Shown one piece after another: positions 20,615 to 32,700 of a stretch of 64,000 nucleotides of DNA; position 1 is the first letter of the stretch, and each line of letters opens with the position of its first letter. A model generated the notes under the pieces. The model ran no database searches. It was not told the origin of the DNA and saw only the letters and a list, made by a program, of their open reading frames with translations. The position numbers were made by a program, and so were the translations under genes. Source of the DNA: Areca catechu (Eukaryota; Streptophyta; Magnoliopsida; Arecales; Arecaceae); contig CM038047.1 in the NCBI GenBank assembly GCA_021397845.1, positions 37,631,710-37,695,709 of the forward strand. The letters are read 5' to 3'.

Positions 20615-21032
20615 AAAAAGAAAAAGGATGATAGATTCTTTGTCAGTCCTTTTGGAGATTAGATAATATAAGGCTTTGTCTTTAACCAGTGAACACCTTC
20701 CACGTGTTCTATTGAGCTTGTTAAGGGCTTAAGGCACAGTCTCCTGTATGCATTAATGGGGACCTACATATAAGAGAGCTTGGAAGGCTTATGTATGTAT
20801 GAGCTACATTGAATTGTGGCCAAAAATACAAACTAAACAAATAAACTAGTGTGCATGAGATTAGTTGGCATGGCTCTCCTTTTGGGAAAGCTATAACTAA
20901 ACAACCAATTCCATCTAAAGCAAACAAGGCTGGGAACGGGGATTCGTGATCTCTAAAGCCATGTTTCAGTTTAGCTTTACATCAGGGACCCCCACCACAG
21001 GCATGGGAACACCTACCCCACCCACCCTCAGG

Positions 21033-21113
<81 letters not shown>

Positions 21114-21540
21114 GCAATTGCACAGGTATATGCATGCCATGAGAGCATAAGAATTATATATATCATTTGATTCGGACTCATTAATTTCAAAAGCCTCCCT
21201 ACTATTTAATTGGATACATATGGCATATGTGAGGGAAAGAAGCAAAGATGCCTATGATCTACTTTGATAAATACGTACTTTCAGTATTAGCTAGTCCAAT
21301 TCTACCCTTCTTTTCCTATAGTCAGAATTGAATTACTTGGAGTCTATTTTATAGAAGGCTACGTACGTATACTGCAACTTGTATACAGGCTACAGAGAAG
21401 AGGCAATATTAGAACGAATAGAAGCTTAAAGACCGCACCAATAAAAAGAAAAAGTTCTAGTAGTTCCAAATATAAAAGTGGAGATTCATAATATGGAACT
21501 CTCTTGAGAGATGGAAAAATATTACAAAAATACAAAGAAA
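20615..21540. other. Intergenic stretch between copia and CACTA elements
   Basis: No gene recognised. It contains the long CT microsatellite at 21034-21110. The sequence is mixed AT-rich and would be the unduplicated flank of the two elements. Confidence 0.5.
21034..21110. repeat. (CT)n microsatellite, about 38 repeats
   Basis: An uninterrupted CT run of about 77 bp. Its perfect state suggests a high mutation rate and likely length variation between individuals. Ser/Leu or Arg/Glu repeat ORFs across it are artefacts. Confidence 0.97.
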
Positions 21541-21543
21541 AGT

Positions 21544-21725
21544 CACTATACTAAAAGGGACATACGGCAACGCTTTTCTCCCAATGCTTTGGGGAAGCGT
21601 CGGGAGATTCCGCAAACTCGCCGATGCTTTTGAAAAGTATCGGTATCCTCCGACGCTTTTAAGCGTCGCAAAGTATTCGATTTTAACAACGCTTTTAAGC
21701 ATTTGTGGAATTTTGTTTAGGCGTC
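21544..21725 (+). repeat. 5' terminal and subterminal repeats of the CACTA element
   Basis: After the terminal cactatactaaaa come several gatgctttt/acgcttttaagcgtcg motifs: an imperfect palindrome near 21620, a perfect one (cgacgcttttaagcgtcg) at about 21651-21668 and a half-copy near 21689. In En/Spm such subterminal repeats bind the TNPA protein. The set is shorter than the one at the 3' end. Confidence 0.75.
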
Positions 21726-21739
21726 GCCACGCCGATGTT

Positions 21740-22212
21740 TCCCTTTTCTCCCCAGCCCGAGCCCTAGATCCATTCGCGCCTCCTCCTCCTCCTCTTACGA
21801 TCCCCAGTCCTAATCCCATGCGCTGCTCTATCCGACCGCCGCAACTTTCTCCTCCTCCTCCGATCCCTCCCTCCTCCTCCTCCTCCTCCAATCCCTCTCT
21901 CCTCCTCCTCCGATCCCTCCCTCCTCCTCTCGTTTGAGCCCTAGATCCCATTCATCCGCCGCAACCTCCTCCTCCTCCCTCAATCCCTCACTCCTCCTCC
22001 TCCTCCTCCTCCTCCGATCCCCCGATCCCTCCCTCCTCCTCTCATTCGAACGACCGGTAGCTCCTCCTCCGATTCCTCCATCTCTTCCATCGACGTCGGG
22101 TCTATCCTTGCCGTCCGAAGGATCGAGCCGCCGGTGGGTGGCCTTGAATCGAGTCGAGTCGCCTCTGCGTGCCGGACACCTCCTCCGATCCCTCTCTGTT
22201 CATCAAATCTAG
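21740..22212 (+). other. CT/TCC-rich leader segment of the CACTA element
   Basis: A pyrimidine-rich stretch made of tcctcctcc and gatccctcc runs to about 22,210, then gives way abruptly to AT-rich sequence at aaatctag/gtatatt, a plausible 5' splice site. It may be an untranslated first exon. Ser/Pro/Leu-rich ORFs here follow from base composition. Confidence 0.45.
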
Positions 22213-24943
22213 GTATATTCCAATTAACTTTTATATTGTTAATGCTTTCAGCTTTACAATTAACTTATAATCTATTTGACAAATTTCAACCTGTTGTAGA
22301 TTAGGCAATATTATTTGTTTAATAAAATGAACAAGTTTGGATATGAATTTTATTTTGTTTAATAAATAATTTAGATCTAAATTAATCAATAAATTGCTGA
22401 TCTATCATATATAATCAGTTGCATTGGATCACTCATCGCTTCCTCTTAGTTGCTTTTACATTGTATGCAAAGACTTGTTCAAGGACAATACATCAGCATT
22501 TAGTCAATTAGCAGGGGCATTTTGAAGGTCCTCAATTCCATAAGCCCGTGAAGAGTTCTATCTAATTGAAAGAGAATCATTTTTTTTAAAAAAAAAATCA
22601 GATAAAAATTATGTTCAACAAGCATAACATTACTCTGCATAACGATTAGCACCACACTTCACATCCCATACGCTAGAAAGTAGTCCTGAGCTTAGCCCTA
22701 AAACGTGGCACCCCATCGCTTCCACATCCACCGAAAAATATGAGTTTTGAGTGGATACGTTATTTAATTTATAATATTTATTTTGAATATTCAATCTTAA
22801 CCGTCCATCTAATGAAGCATAAATAGTATTTAGAATTTAAATCGATTAATCTAGTTAATGCTTTTAAATGCACATTTAGATGCCAGATAATTTGGAAATA
22901 TAACTCTCTTAAATTTACAAATGGCAAGGTGACAGATAAAGTGGATGATGTAAGGAGTTTTTATTTCTTGGGTTAACCAACCTTGCAGCTTAGTTTAAAC
23001 AATAAAATTAATTACATAAAAATGGTTGGTTCAAATGAAACATATCTCGAAGCAAGGCACTTGTTATTTTTTTTATATCAGATCTTATATAAATATAAGT
23101 GGTATTGGAGCAAATTCAGTTTATATTTTATATAAGTTAGTAGATATTGTAACATGAGCCTATTTGGATTGATTTTGAGATAATTATAATATTTGTGATT
23201 AAATTTGAATGAAGCCGGATTCTTAGTCTAGCGAGTATACTACAATTTAAATGAGAAGAGTATATGAGGATTTATGCTAGTATGTATTTAATTTTATATT
23301 AATTATATATTTGATAAATTTTGAATATTTATATAAAATTAATAAATTCAAGTAATACTTCTAGCTAGTTTTTTTGGTGTACAAATTTTTGACTATTACA
23401 AGTATCATTTCGGTCTTGATTTGCATCTGACTTGGCTAAATGTTATGCTGGCATAAATTGGCACAATAAAATTAATCTCTTAGCATGATAGACCATGTGT
23501 AGATCACGATCACTGGGCAACATGTGTTACAAAGATTTTCTTTAAAATAAGTCCAATCCCCTATGTGTGAAATAAGGTAACTCTGCCTTACCCTTAATCA
23601 AACTATTAAAATTAAATCTCCTATCATGATATAAGAAGCTGTTTGATTGTGCCAAGACAAATTCTAATAATTCAACAAAAAAGTTTAACTTGGCCATATA
23701 TTTTGCCAAACTGAAAACTGTATATACATGCATGAAAATAGTACGTGCTTCATGTATTAGTTTGTCAGACAGTATGTAAGGTTTATCCTCATCCATGCAT
23801 AGGCCAAATAGATTCCATGCGAACAAAGTAGCATCTCATAGATTTTGTACTTCACTATATTATTCTATTCTTACATTAGGTTTGAGTTTATGGTATTCAA
23901 AAAGTCGTCTTGATTCTTCTAAAGTCATATATTATATTAGTCCAAGTACAGGAGCCAGGATTCGGGCTTAAATAACTTGGTAATTGCACACCACTAAGAA
24001 AAATATGCTCTACCTATTTTGTTGCCTTTTTCTTATCAGGTACTTGACTGCTTGGAGAGTAAAGAAGCTTTGTAACCAATTTTAAAATTATTTTAAGATT
24101 TGTATATGGAGGCTATGATGATTATGTGATGTATGTTTGGCTGATTCAATTGTTTCCAATGGCAACAATCTTAAATGGCCTTCTTTTGTAGGCAACCGAT
24201 TGTGGTCGTTTTGATTTGGTTGCAGATTAAATAGTATAACTGAGCCTCCTCCTTATTTTTTATTATCTATTATTCTTTTTCTTAGCAGATTATTTCTGTT
24301 TCTTTATAAATTTCTTGGTATACACCTGCATCTTACTGAACATGTTATGCTTTAAGATCAGTTTCATTATTACAAATCTTTTATTTCAATACCATCTATA
24401 GCTTTGTTATGGTCAATTATGATTTTTAAAATATTTTTAAAAAAACTTGCATTGCATAAAAACATAGATCCGTCAATTGATTAAAGTACATATTCTATAG
24501 CATCCGTACATTTATTTTATTTTTGTACAGATGGGAGAAATATGTACAATGGTCAATTGATTATCTAGTTTAGATAGTTTGAGAATTGTAAATAATTTTA
24601 TAGATACTTACAGTAATCAAATGGTATGGATAGAGTTCCAGATATATTTTGGATAGCATTTCCTTTTAGTTATCCTCATACATATTTATTTATATGGGGA
24701 AAACTAAGAAAAAATGCTGTCGAAATTTTTCTAAAACTTCTATTGTGTATCCTTTGGTTACTGTAAATGATCTATAAAATTAATGCAATTCTTGAATGGG
24801 ATAGGACCTCTTTACCTATTAGTTGGGGATAGGGTACATTTAATAATACTGTAATTGATCTATTGAGTAAACTTATTTTAAATTTATTATGTTCTTATAA
24901 ATATTTGTTTATTTCAGTTAGTTTTATCTTATAATAGATAAGA
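22213..24943 (+). other. AT-rich segment between leader and TNP2, probably intron
   Basis: About 2.7 kb with no recognised coding region, RNA gene or element ends. It lies between a possible leader exon and the first TNP2-like residues, so an intron or promoter region of the transposase gene is the simplest reading. An unrecognised old insertion cannot be excluded. Confidence 0.4.
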
Positions 24944-27382
24944 GTTGGATAACTAAATCGAGGAATAGCAAAGAATATCTTGATGGAGTTCAGAATTTCA
25001 TTAAATTTGGTATGGAGAGAAGTGTTATCAATAGAAATATTTTATGTCCATGCCGAAAATGTGTAAATTTTAGTTCTCTATATCCAAATAATGTTGAAGA
25101 ACATTTGGTATGGAATAATTTTTTAAGAGGTTATACAGAGTGATTTTTGCATGGAGAGTCAAGGTTACCATCTACATGTAACCAAACCTCTAACATAAAA
25201 TATATACCTGATTTTGGATCCAGTAATCAATAGAAAAATCTTACAAGAGATGATGATATTAAGGGTTTGCTCAGAGATGCTTTTGAATATGGTGCTCAAA
25301 ATCATGGAGATTTCAGTGGAGGACAAGTAGCAGATGGGCTACCTGATGGTCCTATATTTACTGAACCTATATATAATGGAGAGCCGATACCCCCAACTAA
25401 TATTGGAACATATCGTTATCAGAAGCTGATAAGAGATGCAGATCAATAATTATATGCTGGTTGCAAGAACTTTTCAAAAATTTCTTTTCTTGTACATTTA
25501 TTTCATATAAATTACTTGAATGGATGGTCTGGCAAGAATTTTACTATGTTGCTCAAGTTGTTAAATGATGCATTTTCTGAAGGTACTAGTTTACCAACAT
25601 CTTATTATGAAACCAAAAATTTAGTAAAGAAATTGGATCTTGGATACGAAAAGATTCATAACTATCCAAATGACTGTATATTATATCAGGGAGAACATGC
25701 CAATCAAGAGTCGTTCCATGTGTGTGGATGTTCACGATGGATGAAGCAAAAAGAAAATGAGAGTGAGGGATTAGATAAATTGGATGCAACACAAATTAAA
25801 CAAAAACCGGTGAAGGTATTACGTTATTTTTCTCTTGTACCTAGATTAAAAAGGATCTATGCATCATCAAAGACAGCTTCATCAATGAGATGGCATGATG
25901 AAAGTCGTACAAAAGATGGAATGCTGAGACACCCAGCGGATAGTTTAGCATGAAAAGCATTTGATGATGACATCCTGATTTTGCATCTGATGCTCGTAAT
26001 GTCAGGCTAGGTTTAGCGAGTGATGGGTTCAATCCATTTTGGATCTTAAGTTCTGTCTATAGCACCTGGCCAGTTGTTCTGATTCCTTATAATTTGCCAC
26101 CATGGATATGCATGAAACAGTCTTCACTTATTTTATCAATGGTCATTCCAGATGATAAGGGTCCCGGCAATGATATTGATATTTTTTTATAACCTTTAAT
26201 AGATGAATTGAAATAATTGTGGGAGGGTATCAGTGCAATTGATGCTTCGAATGGCCAAACATTCAATCTGCGGGCATCTCTATTATGGACTGTTAATGAT
26301 TTTCCTACATATACTAATTTATCTGGTTGGAGCACAAAGGGACGAGTTGTATGTCCTTCTTGTGGTGAATCAACCCATTCAATTTGGTTAAAACATGGAG
26401 GAAAGTTTTGTTATATGGGACATCGTCGATGGTTAAAGGCAAATCATCCATTTCGATTTCAGAAGGATTTATTTGATGGTACTATAGAGTTAGGATCTAC
26501 TCCAATTCTACCTTCTGGTTCTGATATTCATAGATAAATGCATGGTATCAGACACAGTTATGGTAAGATGACAAAGTCCTCTAAAAAGCGAGGAAGAGAT
26601 GATGTTGAGACTTCAGTAAAAGAAGAAATATCGGATGAACTCAATACTTGCACCTTAGATACGTAGTGTTCGAGGATCCGAATAATTTTTTTGAAGTTGA
26701 AAATGATGCTGATATAATGACAGCATCTACGCATCAGCATACTAAACAATTATGGAAGAAAAAAAGCATATTCTTTGACTTACCTTATTGGGAGCATAAT
26801 ATACTCCAGCATAATCTTGATGTTATGCATATAGAAAAGAATGTTTGTGATAATTTAATTGGAACAATATTAAATCTTGATGGAAAGACTAAAGATAATG
26901 TGAAGGCGCGTCTTGATTTAAAAGAAATGGGTATCCGACATGAACTTCATCCACAAGTACTTGCAAATGATAGAACTTATATCCTTCATGCATGTTATAC
27001 AATATCTAGTCGAGAAAAAGATCTTTTTCTGACAGTTTTAAAGAATATCAAGGTTCCTGATAGATATGCATCAAATATTTCACGATGTATGAATCTGAAA
27101 GAGCAAAAAATTTTAAATCTTAAAAGTCATATGGACATATACTAATGTAAGATATTCTTTCATTAGCTTTGAAGTCGTCAATGCCGAAACAAGTTATTAC
27201 AATTGTTTTTCGGTTATCATCATTCTTCAAGGCATTATAATCTAAGGTTCTTGATCCTCAAGATCTTGATCAGTTGCAGTCTCAAGTCATACTTACGTTA
27301 TGTCAGATGGAAAAGATTTTTCCTCTTGGATTTTTTATGATTATGGTTCATCTACTCATTCACCTAGCTTTGGAAGCTAAAC
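24944..27382 (+). pseudogene. TNP2-type CACTA transposase, 5' part (decayed)
   Basis: The translation from 24944 shows the N-terminal transposase-associated domain (KSWITKSRNSKEYLDGV, then CPCRKCVNF and a HL...Y pattern). Central TNP2 blocks follow: LRDAFEYGAQ near 25270; LWTVNDFPTYTNLSGWSTKG near 26285; CPSCGESTHS; and HNLDVMHIEKNVCDN near 26812. Stops interrupt it, for example after YTE near 25141, at 25447 and at 25951. The reading ends in LLIHLALEAKL, exactly where the LTR element begins at 27383. TNP2 cuts the CACTA ends; this copy cannot produce it. Confidence 0.88.
27378..27382. repeat. Target site duplication (taaac) of the nested LTR element
   Basis: taaac precedes the 5' LTR and recurs at 32701-32705 after the 3' LTR. 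The two TNP2 halves read on from each copy. Confidence 0.9.
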
Positions 27383-28733
27383 TGGTGTGGACACCAGAAA
27401 TCGGAAAAAACTTCACTCCAACAAGGTTAGCCTTATCCCAATTTGGATCGAAGATAATTAGGTTACCTTGTATTCTTTAGTTCAAAAATGTTTTATTTTC
27501 AAGAGCCATTTCCTTTTCAAGAATCCTGTAAATGTTTTATTTTCAAGAGCCATTTCCTTTTCAAGAGTCCTGTAATTAATCAAGAGTGTTTATTGAGTCC
27601 TGTAATTACTTTTAAAAAAAAAAATTCATTTCCTGTAAGTCCGTTTCAAGTTTTAAAGTTTAGGTCAGTCATGTCAGTTCAGTTGAGTTAAGTCTATTTC
27701 AGTTAATCAAGTCTTAAAGCAATGAAAGCCAGCAACAAGACTCAAATTCTGGACCCCAGAATTTGACCACATGAAGAAGAGAAGACACATCAACCAAGCA
27801 AGAGAAAAGGACCATCAACTAGGACCACTTGGTGCCACATGTCATTCCTTATCCAAGTAGAAGACCATCTCATCATCAGGCGCCACCTCACTAGCCACCT
27901 CATCACTCTTTGGTGCCAACAAGGAAGATTCAAATTCAAGGAGGTTGGCCACACCCCTCCAAGTCCTCCACCAAATCCTCCAACCCCCCCATCCCTCCAA
28001 ACTCTTCACCAAATCCTCTAACCCCCCTTGTTATCCTCCTCAATTTGGGGAGTTTTTAAATTTCAAAAGCTAGCTTTGTGAGGCTATTAAAGGCCTTGGA
28101 CTCCCATTGTAAAGGGGATTGATTTTGGGAATGAATGAAAATTGAAGTTAAATTTTGGAAGTAGAAGTTGTTTTGTGTTTTTTTTCCTTATGTGAAAGTT
28201 TCCCATCCTCTTACTCCACGCCAAAGCCATTCTTTTTTCCTAGCAAAGCATCTTCCAAGCTCACGTGAAGGCATTGGAGTCAGCCAGATCTTCTCAATTT
28301 TCTATTCTTAGTTCATAAATTCTCCCATCCCTTCTATATGTTCTTATCCTTCTTCCTTAACTTTGATCTTCATTGCAGGGTCCTTCGAAATCTTTGAGTT
28401 GTGAATCGGGTTTACCTTGAGAAATAACCAACAAGCTGAAGCCCCAAGTCCAGGGTTCTGATCTCTGTTATCCAGGTTCTTCAGTTCTGAGCGTTGGTAG
28501 TTTCAAGGTATGAATCAAAAGAAGGTTGGAAAGCTCATCAAGGTAAGTCCACAATCATTAGCCCCTATTGTCTAGATCTTCTTCCTTCATAGTTTAGGAT
28601 TGTGTCTAATCTAGTAAAAATCCCATTTCTTATAATCCTTAAGTCTTATTATGATGAGTACAATGCTAGTGTAATTAGGTTTCATTGCTCTACAAACCAT
28701 ATTCAAAACATTAATCATATGCTTGCCGCATCA
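27383..28733 (+). repeat. 5' LTR of the chromovirus-type element
   Basis: Begins tggtgtggacacc and ends cttgccgcatca. Near the start a roughly 52-bp segment (atgttttattttcaagag... with a gtcctgtaa end) is present in two adjacent copies, about 27488-27575. It matches 31347-32700 along its whole length. Confidence 0.9.
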
Positions 28734-28736
28734 AAT

Positions 28737-28754
28737 TGGTATCAGAGCATGGTT
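28737..28754 (+). promoter_or_regulatory. Primer-binding site (initiator-Met tRNA)
   Basis: tggtatcagagcatggtt lies three bases after the 5' LTR. The first twelve bases match the usual plant initiator-Met primer-binding site exactly. Confidence 0.9.
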
Positions 28755-29822
28755 GCATTAGGGTAGAATAGTTCTCTTTAAATCCAAGCAAGATCTAAAA
28801 TTCACGCCTCTTGAGCGAGTGTACTCCAGTACACTGTCACGACCCATGGGAATAATGAGCCCCTGGCCGGACGTGAATTTTTTAGATTGAAGTTTGGGTA
28901 AGCCATTGCACTTGTTTGATTAGGTTCTGTTTTCTGAAAATTTGCATCTGTTTACTGTAATCCATCTGCAGATCCAAAGGCAAGTCACTAATTTTTTATT
29001 GAAATATTTTTTTTCTTGTTCCTTTTTAAGTCAGTTATCACCATATTAAATTTCATCATCAAAAAAAAATTATAAAAAAAATGAAAGTTTCTGCAGTTCG
29101 ACACTGTCATTAGGGTTCTGTTCTGTCCTTTTTATTTATCTTCATTTGTAGGATCTGCTTAGAGTAGTACAGATTTTAGTTTTAAAATTTCTTTCATCTT
29201 AATTGAAATATATAAGTTAGGAATCCTCTGTGAATTTTTCAGAGTTTTTGGACATTTTTTTCATCACGTTTTCCACACCACTTTCAAACTACAACACACT
29301 TCTGCAGCACCTTTGCATTTCATTCATCTCATGAGAAATCAAATTAAGGGCATCAATTTGACATAGGGTCAGGGTTTCATCACCAGTCCCTAGCCCAAAA
29401 ATCACCACCCAGCATATCGATCCCAGCCCGTTAATTAAAATTGAGTAGAACGTTAATTGCCCTAGTGGGTTAGGGACACCAACAAGTTGGGTTCAGGTTA
29501 GGGTCAAGTTAACTGTGTCAGTTAATTGGTGTGTGCTTACTGGCTTGGTGTCTAGGATTGGTGCATCAGGGCTTGTGATTTGGTCCGCCTACCTGGCCAA
29601 TCTCAGATTGGTGTCTAAGGTTTGGCAATCAGGGACCTTCACTCCCCTCCACCTACCTGGCTAAGTCCCATAAGTACTACTAGCTAGTTGGTTCACTTAA
29701 TTAGACCTCTAATTTATGCTCTAGGTCTAGGAAACCTTAGCTCGAGCTTGAGTCTACTTGCATGCATAAAAACTAGATCAGGGGCCTCATATTCACCAGT
29801 CCAGACCCAGTCCAGTGTAGCC

Positions 29823-30272
29823 ATGGACCCGAATCTTGAAACCATGCTGAAAGGCCTAAATGATCTAATGGCCCAATTGAACCAAATTCTGGCTAAACAA
29901 TTTCCCTTAGACCAACCAACTCCTACTATCCCATTAGCTCATATGAATGATAGGAGTAAGAACTCTGAAGTACAAGTTGAGTTCATTAATACCCAAGACT
30001 TAGGATATCCTCAAACTGAAGGGCTAGGGAAGGAAGAAGGCAAATATGAACCTAGTAAATATGTGTATGAGACTAACATAAGTTTAATAGATGAATATGA
30101 AGGGGAAGACTGTGAAGAGAACAACTTTAGTACCTTACCTGATGAAACATTTGGTAAAGAAAAGATTATTGAGCCTAGTCCTGAAACATCAGAACAACCA
30201 AAATTTAGTGAGGACTTGGTTCCCGTAAGACAATGCCCTCAGGAAGAACCCAATACTTTAGCTTCAACATAA
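29823..30272 (+). CDS. Gag-like N-terminal ORF of the chromovirus-type element
   Basis: A 149-aa ORF starts at the ATG at 29823 (MDPNLETMLKGLNDLMAQLN), placed after a TRSGAS-type leader as in many plant gypsy Gag ORFs. The rest is acidic and hydrophilic, with no Gag core and no zinc knuckle. The frame stops at 30272, where sequence typical of a later part of the polyprotein follows soon after. It may be a remnant of Gag kept in a deletion derivative. No function can be assigned with confidence. Confidence 0.5.
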   Translation: MDPNLETMLKGLNDLMAQLNQILAKQFPLDQPTPTIPLAHMNDRSKNSEVQVEFINTQDLGYPQTEGLGKEEGKYEPSKYVYETNISLIDEYEGEDCEENNFSTLPDETFGKEKIIEPSPETSEQPKFSEDLVPVRQCPQEEPNTLAST

Positions 30273-30523
30273 GAACTCCTTCAGGTACCTGAGAAGAACC
30301 CAATCATTATTTTAGAAGACTTTCCTGATGACCTTCAACTACCTAGAAGCATCCCGCTTGTAGATCAAAATTCGAATCTTAAGGTCATCATGAGTAACCA
30401 AGGTCTGTTTCAAGATTCTCCTAAATTACCCCAAGTCTCGGATTCCTATCATAATTTTAGAGCCATTAAGTTTTATTTTGATGAGATTACTAGGATGCAT
30501 GAGCTTTTAAGGCCTATTCCTTT

Positions 30524-31346
30524 TGCTACCTACTTTTGGAAAACCTTATGGCATTTGCTAGGAACCCATGGTAAATTCTTATGTGCATGCCAGACCAGGG
30601 TCAAACCTAGAGAGTCATTAATCTGTTCGGTTTAGGCCCTAGAGAGTCCAATAAAATTCCTCTCAATAAGGATGCCTAGTTCAGTCTGCATTTCGTTAGT
30701 GCTTGTGTAAGTTTCTGAGTCTGCTGAGTCTTTTGCACAGCATGTCACAAATCTGCATAAAGAAATCAGTAATAAGATCAACATGAGCAATGAAACTTAT
30801 AAACACTTAGCTGACTCACATAAGAGGGCTAAAGAATTCTGTGAAGGAGATTATGCAATGATTAGGCTCAACCCTGAACGGTTCTCCTCTGGAACCATAA
30901 AGAAGCTGCATGCCCGCGGAGCGGGACCTTTCAAGATCTTAAAGAAAATAGGGCCTAATGCATATGTTTTGGAACTTCCACCTGATATGGGTATCAGTAC
31001 AACCTTTAATGTTTCAACCTAGTAGAATACAAAGAACCAGTACTAATACCTAGTGAGCCTTTTGGGCCAGAAACTTTCATTGAGAGTGAACATATTTCCG
31101 AGTGTCCACCACCAACCCTACCTGAGCGGAGAGAGAGGATTGAGAGAATCCTGGATGACAAGACCATTACTACCAAGAATAAGGAGTATCAGCGATACCT
31201 GGTTCAATGGCAGGGTCGACCTGAGTCCGACAACTCTTGGATTACTCGAGAGGACCTGCAAAGACTTAACCAGACTTGTTCGAGTATTACTAGGGAAAAA
31301 CTGAACCATACTCGACTGGGTCGAGTTCTGCCCATCCCAGGAGAAT
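30524..31346 (+). pseudogene. Integrase C-terminal end and chromodomain remnant
   Basis: Around 30524-30580 FWKTLWHLLGTHGKF resembles the end of a gypsy integrase core. From 30783 an open stretch gives the integrase C-terminal region (YAMIRLNPERF, GAGPFKILKKIG, YVLELPPDMGI). After a stop at about 31020 and a frame change, the sequence from about 31050 to 31290 is open and contains a chromodomain: IERILDDK, YLVQWQGRP, then NSWITREDL. In chromoviruses this domain guides integration by binding chromatin. The catalytic part of integrase is missing. Confidence 0.75.
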
Positions 31347-32700
31347 TGGTGAGGACACCAGAAATCGAAAGAAACTTCACTCCAACAAGGTTAGCCTTAT
31401 CCCAATTTGGATCGAAGATAATTAGGTTACCTTGTATTCTTTAGTTCAAAAATGTTTTATTTTCAAGAGTCATTTCCTTTTCAAGAGTCCTGTAAATGTT
31501 TTATTTTCAAGAGTCATTTTCTTTTCAAGAGTCCTGTAATTAATCAAGAGTGTTTATTGAGTCCTGTAATTACTTTTTTTTTAAAAAAAAATTCATTTCC
31601 TGTAAGTCCGTTTCAAGTTTTAAAGTTTAGGTCAGTCATGTCAGTTCAGTTGAGTTAAGTCTATTTCAGTTAATCAAGTCTTAAAGCAATGAAAGCCAGC
31701 AACAAGACTCAAATTCTGGACCCCAGAATTTGACCACATGAAGAAGAGAAGACACATCAACCAAGCAAGAGAAAAGGACCATCAACTAGGACCACTTGGC
31801 GCCACATGTCATTCCTTATCCAAGTAGAAGACCATCTCATCATCAGGCGCCACCTCACTAGCCACCTCATCACTCTTTGGTGCCAACAAGGAAGATTCAA
31901 ATTCAAGGAGGTTGGCCACACCCCTCCAAGTCCTCCACCAAATCCTCCAACCCCCCCATCCCTCCAAACTCTCCACCAAATCCTCCAACCCCCCTTGTAA
32001 TCCTCCTCAATTTGGGGAGTTTTTAAATTTCAAAAGCTAGCTTTGTGAGGCTATTAAAGGCCTTGGATGCCCATTGTAAAGGGGATTGATTTTGGGAATG
32101 AATGAAAATTGAAATTGAATTTTGGAAGTAGAAGTTGTCTTGTATTTTTTTTCCTTATGTGAAAATTTCACATCCTCTTCCTCCACGCCAAAGCCATTCT
32201 TTTCTCCTAGCAAAGCATCTTCCAAGCTCACGTGAAGGCATTGGAGTCAGCCAGATCTTCTCAAATTTATGTTCTTAGTTCATAAATTCTCCCATCCCTT
32301 CTATATGTTCTTATCCTTCTTCCTTAACTTTGATCTTCATTGTAGGGTCCTTCGAAGTCTTTGAGTTGTGAACCGGGTTCACCTTGACAAAGAACCAACA
32401 AGCTGAAGCCCCAAGTCCAGGGTTCTGATCTCTGTTATCCAGGTTCTTCAGTTCTGAGCGTTGGTAGTTTCAAGGTATGAATCAAAAGAAGGTTGGAAAG
32501 CTCATCAAGGTAAGTCCACAATCATTAGCCCCTATTGTCTAGATCTTCTTCCTTCTTAGTTTAGGATTGTGTCTAATCAAGTAAAAATCTCATTTCTTAT
32601 AATCCTTAAGTCTTATTATGATGAGTACAATGCTAGTGTAATTAGGTTTCATTGCTCTACAAACCATATTCAAAACATTAATCATATGCTTGCCGCATCA
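31347..32700 (+). repeat. 3' LTR of the chromovirus-type element
   Basis: Colinear with 27383-28733, with about 33 single-base changes and a few small length changes (for example the T/A tract near 31575). It ends gccgcatca, then the taaac duplication. Confidence 0.9.

Larger units (their letters stand above)
27383..32700 (+). mobile_element. Internally deleted chromovirus-type LTR retrotransposon in TNP2
   Basis: Two LTRs (27383-28733, 1,351 bp; 31347-32700, 1,354 bp) start tggtg(t/a)ggacacc, end gccgcatca and are flanked by taaac. The 2.6-kb interior has an initiator-Met primer-binding site, a Gag-like start, a degraded integrase end and a chromodomain. Protease, RT and RNase H are absent. 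The chromodomain places its parent among Ty3/gypsy chromoviruses. About 33 differences between LTRs (roughly 2-2.5%) were counted by eye, so it is older than the gypsy insertion at 1385. It is non-autonomous. Confidence 0.9.

Noticed and set aside
20946..21245. Ser/Leu and Arg/Glu repeat ORFs
   Set aside because: Translations of the CT microsatellite only.
21584..22212. Pro/Ser/Leu-rich ORFs near the CACTA left end
   Set aside because: The TCC-rich composition explains them. They lie in subterminal and leader sequence and match no transposase domain.
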